A stretch of DNA of 64,000 bases from positions 1-64,000 of the forward strand of contig CALXYM010000002.1 of assembly GCA_944392965.1 (NCBI GenBank). Direction: 5' to 3'. The position numbers and the translations under genes are program-made. The notes below the pieces were generated by a model that did not search any database, had not been told where the DNA came from, and saw only the letters and a list, made by a program, of their open reading frames with translations. This DNA is from an uncultured Spirochaetaceae bacterium (GTDB lineage: Bacteria; Spirochaetota; Spirochaetia; Sphaerochaetales; Sphaerochaetaceae). Positions 37,207 to 46,304 of the stretch are shown in pieces (position 1 is the stretch's first letter; each line of letters starts with the position of its first letter).

Positions 37207-37512
37207 ATGTTGATTGTAACAGTAGAAATCTCAGATACAAATAAAAAATTTAAAAAGATTTCCATATATTTGGTTTTTCTCTCTGATTTATTCTATTTTC
37301 ACAAAAAAATTTATGTAATCCTCAATTACCGTATCCTGTAAACTTTTAATCCTCCGTATAAATGAAACAATGCTATATAGGTTCATTTTTTATAATCAGA
37401 TGAAATCCTGTTGATTCAAGAGTCTTATAAACAAAGCATCAACAAAAGTAAGTAAAATTGAATATACACGTTATCTTTTCTCCTATTCATAAGCTCTGAT
37501 TTTATCGGAAAA
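37207..37512. other. non-coding gap upstream of the regulator
   Basis: About 306 bp of AT-rich sequence between the start of the YheO-like gene and the end of the HTH-like gene. The promoter of the regulator should lie near 37210-37300, but I could not identify convincing -10/-35 boxes. No hairpin, repeat or plausible ORF was found. Confidence 0.4.
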
Positions 37513-38037
37513 TCATGAATTCTCAGTTTCTTCATTCTTCCCTCTTTTAATTCTGGCTTTGGCAATCTTCTCTACATGAAGGAAGAACTCATAAATCGTT
37601 ATTCCCATGAGCCCTAAATAATCTTTTGCCATGATAAGAGTAGGACTTCGTCTTTTCCATCCTTTTCTTCCTGTTAATCCATAATACGTCTCATATCTGT
37701 ATCTTGTTACGAATTTCTTCTTATCAAGCAGTTCCAAGAAGGCCTGAGATAGATCATCTTCAATGATGATAAAATCCTTTAATTCTGGACGAGGTGAATG
37801 TGGTGTACTCTTCGTATTCCATTTATCCATATTAGGATGAAAAAGATCTGATGGATATATGCTGAGTACACGGCATAGGACAACAAGATTAATAAGCCGA
37901 GGATTCATATCCTCCTCGTTTCTTGTAAGATTTGTAAATGAAGCGGCAAGTCCTGCTTCCTTCAAAGCCGCTGTTGTCTTTAATCCTTTTGCGTTTATAG
38001 CGATGAAAATCTTATATCGTAAAATAAATGGATGCAA
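37513..38037 (-). CDS. small protein with XRE-like helix-turn-helix
   Basis: A 174-residue protein starting at TTG (38037) with GGGGAGG 6 nt upstream. Residues ~8-60 (INAKGLKTTAALKEAGLAASFTNLTRNEEDMNPRLINLVVLCRVLSIYPSDLF) look like a Cro/CI-type HTH of the kind that counts starting residues and ends in a PSDLF-like stretch. The rest is basic and unrecognised (YRYETYYGLTGRKGWKRRSP). It stands alone at the edge of the accessory region. A DNA-binding role is likely; the target is unknown. Confidence 0.6.
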   Translation of the reverse strand: MHPFILRYKIFIAINAKGLKTTAALKEAGLAASFTNLTRNEEDMNPRLINLVVLCRVLSIYPSDLFHPNMDKWNTKSTPHSPRPELKDFIIIEDDLSQAFLELLDKKKFVTRYRYETYYGLTGRKGWKRRSPTLIMAKDYLGLMGITIYEFFLHVEKIAKARIKRGKNEETENS

Positions 38038-38403
38038 TCATAACCTCCCCTTTTCTCTCCAAAAGAGAATTCTCTAAATCCCGTCCCCCATTCGCATCCA
38101 TACACCTTTACTCTGGAAGTCCGACCAGGAATGCACTGGTTGGATCCAGCAAAGTCAAATGAAAATAAGCATCATATACATTTTCCCCTCTATAATATTA
38201 TTGACTTAGTTAAGTACATATGTAAATTCAAAAAACTGATAAACTAGCTAAAAAACTACTTTTCTATGTAGCTTTTATGAAGTTAAAAGAAATTAATAAA
38301 GTTTCTTATATCATATTTTTCATAATTTAAATTTCTAAAAACCCATTCAAAGTTATATTTAATAACTAAGAATGGGTATAGCTCATACACATGAAAGGGG
38401 GAT
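38038..38403. other. intergenic stretch with one terminator
   Basis: About 366 bp between the HTH-like gene and the coiled-coil membrane protein gene. Apart from the terminator at 38336-38377 and the ribosome site of the HTH-like gene at 38044-38050, I see nothing in it. Confidence 0.4.
38336..38377 (-). terminator. intrinsic terminator after the coiled-coil membrane protein gene
   Basis: ACCCATTC (38341-38348) pairs with GAATGGGT (38370-38377). After a symmetric AA/AA internal loop, AGTTAT (38351-38356) pairs with ATAACT (38362-38367) around a 5-nt loop. On the minus strand it is followed by TTTT. It sits 27 nt past the stop of the gene at 38404-38949. Confidence 0.75.
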
Positions 38404-38949
38404 TCAAGGTATGCTAAGAACATAAGTATATGTGGTACTGCCTTCTTGGAGCGTCAGAGTATTTCCCGAACGAACAAAAGCATAAGAGATGTCATTTATG
38501 ACAAGAGTATCTCCGATGACAATTCCATCAAAGGGGATATTATATTCATCTATAGCTGTACAGCTTGCCCCATCCTGGGAAAACTCTAAAGACACATAAG
38601 GTGCTTCTCCAGATGCCAACCAGCTTGTATCTTCAATCATGCTTCGCTCTTCATCAATAATTGACTCTAAATCAGGAAAAAGTGCATCACAACTTATCAA
38701 GGTAAACAAAGCTCCTCCGATTAGAGCTATAACAATCACACACGTCGCTATTCTTCGTATTTTTCTCAATGTTCCTTCCATTTTCATTCTCTTCTCCTTA
38801 ATCTCTTCAAGTTCTCTTTGTAAAACGAGAAACTTCTCCATGTTCTTTTTTATTTCTGAAACTTCCTTTTCCAGGTAATAAAGAAGATGAACTTCCCCTA
38901 CTACGTACTTTATCAAATCATCTGAATTTACCTGTTTTTCATCTGACAT
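38404..38949 (-). CDS. single-pass membrane protein with coiled coil and C-terminal beta domain
   Basis: I choose the ATG at 38949 (181 residues), since AGGAGGG lies 6 nt upstream. Residues ~20-65 are a charged, probably coiled-coil segment (EKEVSEIKKNMEKF...ELEEIKEKRMK). A membrane helix follows at about 68-88 (ATCVIVIALIGGALFTLISC). The last ~75 residues (DTSWLASGEAPYVSLEFSQDG ... TLTLQEGSTTYTYVL) look like a small beta-strand domain. An N-in topology would put the coiled coil in the cytoplasm and the beta domain outside. I do not recognise the family. It is monocistronic, with its own terminator. Confidence 0.65.
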   Translation of the reverse strand: MSDEKQVNSDDLIKYVVGEVHLLYYLEKEVSEIKKNMEKFLVLQRELEEIKEKRMKMEGTLRKIRRIATCVIVIALIGGALFTLISCDALFPDLESIIDEERSMIEDTSWLASGEAPYVSLEFSQDGASCTAIDEYNIPFDGIVIGDTLVINDISYAFVRSGNTLTLQEGSTTYTYVLSIP

Positions 38950-39127
38950 AAAGAACCCTCCTTTCCTGTAGGGTACAAGCAGAAAAGAGAAGTCGCATTT
39001 ACAACAAATCAAAAGATTAGAATATAAGAAATTATTTAAAATATATGAATTATATTAATAATAACATACTATGACGTTAGATAGCTTGTAGAAAATATTA
39101 TATAGCTCTTACAGCTATAATCATAAT

Positions 39128-39556
39128 ATGAAAGAAGAGGAACAAAATAAACTCATAAAAGCATTAATATTAACAGTAATCATCATATTTATATTATGCA
39201 TTGCATCCATCTTTTTCGCCTCTTTAATATCAGAACCTCCTTCTCATAACGAAATCGAATTAGAAGAAATAATCTCCATTCTTGATAATTCCATCTATAC
39301 ACTGAATAAAGAACAGAAAGCAAAAGTTAAAACACTCTTCAACCTAGAGAATATGAAAACAATCGAGTTTAAAAGAAAAGAGATAGGACTTGATGTTATC
39401 ATCTCTGATGGAAGAACGAATTATATTTTTCCGTTTAATAAAGAAAGCAACAAACTCCTTTTTAAAAGAGGGGATGAGATTATCATGCTTTTTGTAAAAG
39501 GTTCTACTCCACTCTTTTATGATGGATATGAGAATATCTTAGAGTTAGGGGATTAA
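39128..39556 (+). CDS. small membrane-anchored protein of unknown function
   Basis: A 142-residue protein with a short charged N-terminus, one membrane helix (about 10-34, ALILTVIIIFILCIASIFFASLI) and a soluble tail that alternates charged and beta-like segments (DVIISDGRTNYIFPFNKESNKLLFKRGDEIIMLFV). No ribosome site of note precedes the ATG. It is divergent from the gene at 38404-38949, which has a similar single-pass plan, so the two could be functionally related. No family recognised. Confidence 0.55.
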   Translation: MKEEEQNKLIKALILTVIIIFILCIASIFFASLISEPPSHNEIELEEIISILDNSIYTLNKEQKAKVKTLFNLENMKTIEFKRKEIGLDVIISDGRTNYIFPFNKESNKLLFKRGDEIIMLFVKGSTPLFYDGYENILELGD

Positions 39557-39642
39557 TATGATTCTATATGTATGATACCTAAACATAAAATGTAGCTAAG
39601 ATAAACTACTCAATATTCTTCTCTCGTACCGACTATTTTAAA

Positions 39643-40506
39643 TTAGAAATCCTTGATTAAATATTGATGTGTTGCAGATATAAAAAACTCTGCATCCCAG
39701 AGCTCAAGGGAACTTGTATCTTTTATGAAAGGTCTTACGTCGTTTTTAGCTTGAATATAATTGAGTTTTTTAAATCTTTCATCAAGTAAATCGACAAGAA
39801 CGGATAACGTAAAATCCGTATCTCTCGAGATCATGTTAAAATCAACCAGTTTTGCTTTCAAATTCTGCATATTTATCTCTGCCCGTCTTGCCAAATAGAA
39901 TAGATAATCATAAAGATCTCTTCCTTTAACTCTAGACCATCCCCTGCACAAGAGAGCATGAATCTTACCAGCAAATAATGAACCGACATCATACACCCTG
40001 ATCTTACATGGAGAAGGAAGCAACAGTGTCTTGAATTCATACATAGCTCCTTCGGGGGGATTAGTATCAACTTCAAATTTAATTTTAATCAATTCATTAT
40101 AGGGAACTTTTCCTGCACTTTGTGGATAAAACTTAAGAAGATGCTCTCTGGTATTACCTTTTACAAATGCAGAGCGCTCGAATGTATCTATATTTTTCTT
40201 CTTCTCCTCTACTGCAAAATTTAATCCTAAGGAAGAAATTTCATCGGATAAGGCAGAAAAGCATCTAGATAGATCATAATCAGCTTTCGGTTCCAACAAT
40301 GAGAAATCAAGATCTTCAGAAAACCTATCAAGCCCATAAAATATTCTTAGAGCAGTTCCTCCATAAAACGCAGCTTCATTAAAGAAACCTGCTTTGGATA
40401 ACCCTGCCAATACAACTTCCTGTATTACCTCCTTCAAAGCATTACGTACCTCATCTATATTGGACGTCTTATATCGGGATAACATCTGTTCTATTATACT
40501 TGTCAT
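39643..40506 (-). CDS. abiEii: AbiEii-type nucleotidyltransferase toxin
   Basis: A 287-residue nucleotidyltransferase of the AbiEii/MenT family. The family signature GGTALRIFYGLDRFSEDLDFSL spans 49-70, with the GG-T turn and the acidic pair D65/D67. AbiEii-type toxins inhibit growth through nucleotidyl transfer; related MenT toxins modify tRNA. Its start overlaps the antitoxin stop by 4 nt, and the order antitoxin-toxin is canonical. Length is near normal, and I see no frameshift, so the toxin is probably functional. Confidence 0.88.
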   Translation of the reverse strand: MTSIIEQMLSRYKTSNIDEVRNALKEVIQEVVLAGLSKAGFFNEAAFYGGTALRIFYGLDRFSEDLDFSLLEPKADYDLSRCFSALSDEISSLGLNFAVEEKKKNIDTFERSAFVKGNTREHLLKFYPQSAGKVPYNELIKIKFEVDTNPPEGAMYEFKTLLLPSPCKIRVYDVGSLFAGKIHALLCRGWSRVKGRDLYDYLFYLARRAEINMQNLKAKLVDFNMISRDTDFTLSVLVDLLDERFKKLNYIQAKNDVRPFIKDTSSLELWDAEFFISATHQYLIKDF

Positions 40507-41093
40507 TTCCTTCCTCCTCTGACAAACCGAGATAGATAATTCAGATTTGTCGAATTATAAAGCGGAGCTAAGAATAGAATATCTTCCATATTCAGGGACC
40601 AGAAATTCTCCTCATCTATTCTTAGATCCTCAAACAGTAAATATTTGAATTCCTTCATATTTTTTACAGGATTGATCGTATATAGCTTATCACACAGTGC
40701 CTTCTCGCAGACTGCAATCTGATATGAATAAGTCGAATCAGCAGTCTTTCCTAGGACCCCATATGGATAGACGTTCTTGGGAATATCTTGATAAGTATAT
40801 AAGCCGAATGCAGTATTGTATGTTTTCTTTTTCCGTTTCCCAAATGTTGCAGACGTGTATACATATACAGTTTCCGGAATTAGATCATAGATATAAAGCG
40901 CATAATCAAATGATAGGTAGGATGGACTATATATCCATGGTGCAAGATAAGAAGGTTCTACATTAGGATTATCCTCATACAATCCCCTAACAATTGGAAT
41001 AAGCTCTCCATTTTTGACGAGTCGCATTATTTTTCCTTTTACATCCGCATAGTTTTTATATTTTTGTATAAGTTCACCCGTTGAAAAAACCAT
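40503..41093 (-). CDS. abiEi: AbiEi-type antitoxin / autorepressor
   Basis: A 196-residue protein with an N-terminal winged-helix segment (STGELIQKYKNYADVKGKIMRLVKNGELIPIVRGLYED, 4-41), followed by a domain typical of AbiEi-like proteins. In characterised systems AbiEi counters the toxin and represses its operon by binding inverted repeats. A long inverted repeat (41094-41138) adjoins the start codon and contains the ribosome site GGAG. It overlaps the toxin gene by 4 nt. Confidence 0.82.
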   Translation of the reverse strand: MVFSTGELIQKYKNYADVKGKIMRLVKNGELIPIVRGLYEDNPNVEPSYLAPWIYSPSYLSFDYALYIYDLIPETVYVYTSATFGKRKKKTYNTAFGLYTYQDIPKNVYPYGVLGKTADSTYSYQIAVCEKALCDKLYTINPVKNMKEFKYLLFEDLRIDEENFWSLNMEDILFLAPLYNSTNLNYLSRFVRGGRK

Positions 41094-41138
41094 ATTTTCT
41101 CCACTAAGTTTTGTTTAGCACAACTTACTGGAGAAAAT
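41094..41138 (-). promoter_or_regulatory. inverted repeat covering the abiEi ribosome site
   Basis: Seventeen-nt arms (41094-41110 and 41122-41138) match except at one position, around an 11-nt loop. The left arm abuts the abiEi ATG and includes its Shine-Dalgarno GGAG. It could act as a DNA operator for AbiEi and, in RNA, as a hairpin hiding the ribosome site. Confidence 0.7.
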
Positions 41139-41202
41139 CAAGAGAAAGAAATAAAACTTACGAGACGGGACATTCAGTACAAAACTACAGACATACACAA
41201 TT

Positions 41203-41256
41203 TTGATAATTTTAAATTGTCAAATAACCACAAATTTGATAACATCAAATTATCAA
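41203..41256. promoter_or_regulatory. two tandem 21-bp palindromes upstream of the DUF4143 ATPase
   Basis: At 41203-41223 TTGATAA and TTGTCAA flank TTTTAAA. At 41236-41256 TTGATAA and TTATCAA flank CATCAAA. The copies are 33 bp apart, about three helical turns, and both are followed by ATAA. The sites lie just before the ATPase start and look like repressor operators. They argue against the longer ORF start at 41203. Confidence 0.6.
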
Positions 41257-41277
41257 ATAATAGAAAAAAGAAAGCAT

Positions 41278-42594
41278 ATGACAGTAGAAGAAATGAAGAG
41301 GAAGATTCTCAGCGACAGGGAATTAATCTTAACCAACACTTTTAAAGAAAGAGAATTTCAATATAAGGAAATTCCAGGAATGGCAACTGTAATCGTGGGA
41401 GCAAGACGCATAGGTAAAACATCTTTCATGAAACAGCATGCTTCCATGCTTATAAGAGAAGGACTCCCTCCTGAAAAAATATGTTATTTAAGTTTCTTCA
41501 CTTCTGCAGATCTAGATTTCCCTTTTTCCCTTATAGAGGATGCTTATTATGGCATCTACCCCGAATATCAACAAGATTCCTCCGTATGGTTTTTTCTTGA
41601 TGAAGTACAGGGGATAAAAAACTGGGGAGGAGGAGTTGCCCATCTTATGGAAGCACATCCCTGTCATGTCGTGATTACTGGATCAAGCGCGAAAATGTTG
41701 AGTACTGATATAGCTGATGAACTTAGGGGGAGAAGTATTCCTTTCAGATTCCATCCTCTTTCATTTCATGAGTTTCTCTATTTCAATGGTGTTCCACATG
41801 AAAGAAGAGAAGTATATTCCGACAGCGAGAGAAACATAATCTCAAAAGAATTTGAAAAATACATGAGAAGAAGCTCCTATCCACAGTTATACAACAACGA
41901 TGATGAAGGGCTTAAAAAACTTATTTTAAACACGTATTTTGATTTAACATTCTCAAGAGATCTCATAGAACGTTACGACATATCAAGAAGTGCAATGCTA
42001 CGCTATCTGATGAGAAGGACAATAAAGAATTCAGGATCACCATATACAATACGGAGATTGGTTAATACTCTTTCTAGCGCAGGATATCCAACCTCCATAG
42101 CACTTGTCTCAACATATATCGAAATGATGTGTGACTCTTGTTTTCTTACCGAAATATCAATTTGGGGGACGGAAAAAGAAAAGGAAAGAAATCCCAGGAA
42201 ACTATATACGATCGATCATCAGATGGGAGTACTATTCCGGGAATTTAGTACGTCTACAGGAATAATCTTAGAACATATAGTCCTTGAAACCATCAAACGA
42301 TATTCAGGATTCAAAATCAATTATTATAGAAGCCGAGAGGATTTGGAAACAGACTTTGTGTTATCAGATGAAGATGGAACTGTATACCACTTAATACAAG
42401 TAACGGATGATTATGAAAATGCAGAAGAAAGGGAATTAAGAGGGCTTCTTACAGCGATGAAGGAACTCAAAGTAACAAGAGGTTTAATCGTAACTGGAAC
42501 TGAAATTGAAAAACAGATTAATACAGAAAATGGTACTGTATATATCCTTCCCGCATGGAAGTTCGCATTGAATGCCCCCCTGATACTCAAATAG
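41278..42594 (+). CDS. AAA-type ATPase with DUF4143 domain
   Basis: I start this at the ATG at 41278 (438 residues) because the 25 codons upstream from 41203 are made of operator-like repeats. Walker A is at 41-49 (GARRIGKTS, K47), Walker B at D108-E109 (WFFLDEVQ), and a sensor-like VVITGSSAKML follows. The C-terminal part has the DUF4143 domain (about 200-430). Such single-gene ATPases are common, mobile and of unknown role. GAAAG lies 3-8 nt upstream, a weak ribosome site. It stands alone, divergent from abiE. Confidence 0.85.
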   Translation: MTVEEMKRKILSDRELILTNTFKEREFQYKEIPGMATVIVGARRIGKTSFMKQHASMLIREGLPPEKICYLSFFTSADLDFPFSLIEDAYYGIYPEYQQDSSVWFFLDEVQGIKNWGGGVAHLMEAHPCHVVITGSSAKMLSTDIADELRGRSIPFRFHPLSFHEFLYFNGVPHERREVYSDSERNIISKEFEKYMRRSSYPQLYNNDDEGLKKLILNTYFDLTFSRDLIERYDISRSAMLRYLMRRTIKNSGSPYTIRRLVNTLSSAGYPTSIALVSTYIEMMCDSCFLTEISIWGTEKEKERNPRKLYTIDHQMGVLFREFSTSTGIILEHIVLETIKRYSGFKINYYRSREDLETDFVLSDEDGTVYHLIQVTDDYENAEERELRGLLTAMKELKVTRGLIVTGTEIEKQINTENGTVYILPAWKFALNAPLILK

Positions 42595-42755
42595 AATTCA
42601 TCGTTTTATAAATTATTTTGCTCTGTCTAGAAAACATAGTTTAATTTGTTCTGCAAATAAAAGGGAATTTATAAACTTCAGTGTTTTCTATAAAGTTTTC
42701 CTTGATCTTTATGCAAACCAACCATTTTGATGTCTCAAAGCAATAGTTTTATAAT

Positions 42756-42790
42756 AAAAAAGTGTCACCCTGAAAAACAAGGGTAACACT
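42756..42790 (-). terminator. intrinsic terminator after the decayed wzi copy
   Basis: An 11-bp stem with one mismatch (AGTGTCACCCT/AGGGTAACACT, 42761-42771 and 42780-42790, loop of 8) is followed on the minus strand by TTTTTATT. It lies 27 nt beyond the pseudogene stop and could still end transcripts from the GT2 gene upstream. Confidence 0.8.
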
Positions 42791-42817
42791 CATCATTCAA
42801 AAAATTAATACACCTAA

Positions 42818-44254
42818 TTATTTAAACCAATCATTATTGATACCTGTCCACCTCACCCCTATTGTGAATTGTGGCAGAAATCTAGTTTCTCCCTTATGAA
42901 AATCATAATTGAAATACGTACTGAAAGCTGTGGATACATACACTTCAAGATTATAATAATCCCAAGTATAACTGCTATAAATCACAGGTTGAAGCAAATG
43001 CTCCGCATTGCCCCATCCTCCCGTCGGAGTTATTGCATTCATAAAAATACTGGAATCATCTTCAATTATAGAATTTCCCATATCAATGGTATTACCATCA
43101 GAATTTCCTAATCTCTTCTGTCCTGAAATTCTATAAACGGTCTTAAATCCAATACTCCATACATAGTCGCTACTGTTATATTCACTTCCTACCCCCAATA
43201 GAATTGTATCTGGCCCAAATTGGTAGCCAGAATATCCATAATCTGCAACACCACTGGAACGATAACCAACGATATAATCAAGATTATAATCAATCGCCCC
43301 ATTCTCTTCCCGTTTCCCATTCAGGTATAAATAGGGATTCGTATAAACGAACTCACCCCATAAATCAAACATTCCATCATTAGGTCCATCGAAAGAATAT
43401 TTTGCATTTGCAAGAAATCCCCAAGCATTGGGAATATTCTCAGGGTTCTCTGTTATCACCTGCATCTGGTCCAGAACAAATTCTAAATTTAGTGCTAATC
43501 CAGAGATAGGAATTATTTCAAGATACAATCCCAGCAGATTGTTCGCTTCATCAAAATACCTTTTTGTTAATTCATTCGTGTAATTATAATAATTATGAGA
43601 AATAACGAAGGGATAGAAAAATCTCATATCAAAGCCGTAATGGGAATTGTAAATCGTAGCGAGATCCATGGCAAAGCGAACCTTATTAAAGAGATTGACA
43701 TCAAATCTGTGTACCACACGGAACTGCTGCATCCCGTCAAATTCGCTCCTGCTCATGGTCCCATACCCGCCTCCGATATTGTCCATCTGGTCGAATCTTG
43801 TGATGGAGATGTTATATGTGAAGTAATTGCTGATTAAAGACAGGTTGGATATCTCCTGATACATGAAGTTGTCTCCGACAAGAAGATTCCCTGTGATCCC
43901 GCTTCCTATGCTGTGAGGATAGAGGCCTAGAATAAAACTGAAATAATCATTGCCGATTGAAGCCCCTGCCCTAACAGGGAATTCACCTATTTTTACATCC
44001 GCGAATTCAGTAAGATATCCTGTAAACTGATTCACATATCCCAACAGGAAATCCATTGAGCTTATATGATTTTTCTTATTATCATTCTTAATACCAAATT
44101 TCCCTTCAAGAAAAACATAGTTACCAAAATACATCTCAGGATAAAGAGCTAAAAAATCATCCTGATATCGATAAGGAAGGATAGTATCATTCCGATGATC
44201 AATATCTTGGTTTATATATTCAAACTTGTTATAGTCCTCGATATTGAAAGTTAA
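42818..44254 (-). pseudogene. 5'-truncated Wzi-like outer-membrane barrel gene
   Basis: The open frame gives 438 residues from an internal ATG (44134). Homology with the intact paralogue at 46305-48089 continues upstream in the same frame to 44254 (LTFNIEDY...DHRNDT...PYR). There it stops at an in-frame TAA (44255-44257). The signal peptide and the first ~115 residues are missing, so no exported product is expected. The C-terminal barrel is well conserved (EFDGMQQFRVVHRFD, FFYPFVISHN, AEHLLQPVIY, WTGINN). The stretch near 43600-44000 is visibly richer in GC than the flanks. The remnant may serve as a donor for gene conversion. Confidence 0.8.
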
Positions 44255-44342
44255 TTACATCAATTACATACATATAATTTAGAATACACTTAAATAAAAT
44301 CTTGTAATTAAGTTATAGAAACTCTTTATAAAAAAAATAAAT

Positions 44343-45404
44343 TTATGCAAATATAAGTTTCGCAAATATAGATTTAAAAACTTCAATAAACAATCCTAAA
44401 CACACAAGAGGAAATACCTGTTTTTTACTTAAATGTTTTAAGATTCGATTATTGGGGAATCCAACCTCTTTTAAATTTATCTTTGAGATACTCTTTATTA
44501 TTTTTTCAGAATTGCTGAGTTCTTTTATAATGTGTATTTTATCTCGTAATTTCCGTTTACTTTTGTAAAAGAATTCATTGTAATAAGTAGCAATTGCAAA
44601 AAAAGCTCGTTCATAAGAAATGCCAAGGAGATATTTATTATCTGTTGAAAGTTCTTCCAAATAAGAACATAGAAAAGCTGTATCCTCAAACACATTCTTT
44701 TTGTATGAGTTCATTATCGATTGAGGATTTGTCAGATAATTATAATAAGGCTTGTAAGGTAAAATAGATATACATCTGGATTTAAGTATCGCGCCAACAG
44801 ATATGGCAAGATCCTCCCCTATAATAATCCTCTTATTTCGTAAAGGAAGAATAGAAGATAATAAAACATCTCTTTTAAATACTTTTGCCCATACATTTGG
44901 AATGATATGGCGATTCCCATAAACCTCATGAGTACAAAAAAGATTTGGAATTATTTTATCCATGATCTCTTCGTTCCTATAAACACCATATTCAATAATG
45001 TTATCTATTTTTACAGGTTCTCGATTATCTGGGAAAACTCTTCTTGCTCCAAAGATGACTACATCTGGTGCATTTTTCTCTATCTCTAAGGGAATATCAT
45101 CAAAGAATTCATCAGATAGGGTATCATCTACATCCATAAAATATATGTAATCACCAGAGGCTGCTAAAACTCCTTCTACTCTGGATCCCGGCAACCCTAT
45201 ATTTTCGACAGAAATTACCTTAATCTTGTATTCGATCTCTTTCACTTTAAGAATATTCGATGTATTATCAGAGGATCCATCATCGACTACAATAATCTCA
45301 ACATCACCTTTTATAATAGAAAAAAGAGAATCTAAGCATGTACTTATAAATCGTTCTCCATTATAGACAGAAATTATTATTGATAATCTCATCTCTTTCA
45401 CCAT
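44343..45404 (-). CDS. GT2 glycosyltransferase (EpsJ/WcaA-like)
   Basis: A 353-residue GT-A enzyme with SIIISVYNGERF (8-19), IIVVDDGSSDNTS (37-49) and the metal-binding DVDD at 91-94 in YFMDVDDTLS. The C-terminus ends in a hydrophobic segment (FPLVCLGLFIEVFKSIFAKLIFA) that may anchor it to the membrane. An in-frame ATG at 45392 is an equally good start (GGTG 8 nt upstream). It is divergent from the LicD gene at 45492 and lies upstream of the truncated wzi copy. Confidence 0.82.
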   Translation of the reverse strand: MVKEMRLSIIISVYNGERFISTCLDSLFSIIKGDVEIIVVDDGSSDNTSNILKVKEIEYKIKVISVENIGLPGSRVEGVLAASGDYIYFMDVDDTLSDEFFDDIPLEIEKNAPDVVIFGARRVFPDNREPVKIDNIIEYGVYRNEEIMDKIIPNLFCTHEVYGNRHIIPNVWAKVFKRDVLLSSILPLRNKRIIIGEDLAISVGAILKSRCISILPYKPYYNYLTNPQSIMNSYKKNVFEDTAFLCSYLEELSTDNKYLLGISYERAFFAIATYYNEFFYKSKRKLRDKIHIIKELSNSEKIIKSISKINLKEVGFPNNRILKHLSKKQVFPLVCLGLFIEVFKSIFAKLIFA

Positions 45405-45491
45405 CGCAATATTTTTTTAACATACTTCTGTGTAGTATATAGCATACAAACTATTTTGCAAAATACTACATATTTATAATATAGTTAGACT

Positions 45492-46301
45492 ATGAGAGAA
45501 ATATCACTTGAAGAGCGGAAAAAAATCGGGCTAGCAATTCTAGAAGAAATAAAACGGGTCAGCAATATTTTGAATATAAAGTTTTATTTAGCATATGGAA
45601 CTTTGTTAGGAGCAATACGACATAAGGGATTTATTCCATGGGATGATGATATCGACATCTGGATGTTCAGATCTGATTACGAATTATTTCTGAATAAATT
45701 CAATGAATTAGCATCTTCCAGATATACTGTATATTCGACTAAAAATATCCCTAATTACCCTTTCTTGATGCCTAAAGTAATAGACAATAACACCCATGTA
45801 AGAGAGAAGTTTTATTCAGAACTTCCTTATTTGGGGATCTGGGTTGATATTTTCCCAATAGACTATCTTACAGAAGAAGGAAAATCAAACACAAGAGAGC
45901 TCATCAAGTTAGAACATAAACGCTGGTGTGCCTTATATAAACAATCAACAATAATCGGAAAATTAAAACTGTTGGGATACAATTTAATTCAAAATGATAC
46001 CAGTTTTTCTGATTTCACTGTAAATCCAGCAGAATATGTGAATAGAATACATGAAATACATCGTTGCCTAGACTATCAGGATATGGTAAGAAGCCCAACA
46101 TCTGAAAGCAGTTTCAGGATTTATTACAATACTGATGATTTTAAAAATATAAGATATATTCAGTTTGAAAACTCACATATGCCTATTCCTTCTGGATATG
46201 ATAATCTATTAAAAACCGTATATAACAATTATATGGAATTACCACCTGTGGCAAAACGGAAACTTGCGAAGCATTTAATTTATGCTAAGTATAAGGATTA
46301 G
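45492..46301 (+). CDS. LicD family phosphotransferase
   Basis: A 269-residue LicD-domain protein. The signature YGTLLGAIRHKGFIPWDDDIDI spans 35-56, with the acidic triad D51-D53. LicD proteins transfer phosphocholine from CDP-choline to glycans, and the same fold in fukutin/FKRP transfers ribitol phosphate from CDP-ribitol. It is a close paralogue of 50316-51143 (MREISLEERKKIGLAILEEI against SKTDLALDERKKVGLLILDEI). It lies 3 bp upstream of the intact wzi-like gene. Confidence 0.88.
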   Translation: MREISLEERKKIGLAILEEIKRVSNILNIKFYLAYGTLLGAIRHKGFIPWDDDIDIWMFRSDYELFLNKFNELASSRYTVYSTKNIPNYPFLMPKVIDNNTHVREKFYSELPYLGIWVDIFPIDYLTEEGKSNTRELIKLEHKRWCALYKQSTIIGKLKLLGYNLIQNDTSFSDFTVNPAEYVNRIHEIHRCLDYQDMVRSPTSESSFRIYYNTDDFKNIRYIQFENSHMPIPSGYDNLLKTVYNNYMELPPVAKRKLAKHLIYAKYKD

Positions 46302-46304
46302 AAG

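Noticed and set aside
41198-41260. Tandem repeat as a tiny CRISPR array
   Set aside because: Only two units, palindromic and AT-rich, with no spacer structure and no cas genes.
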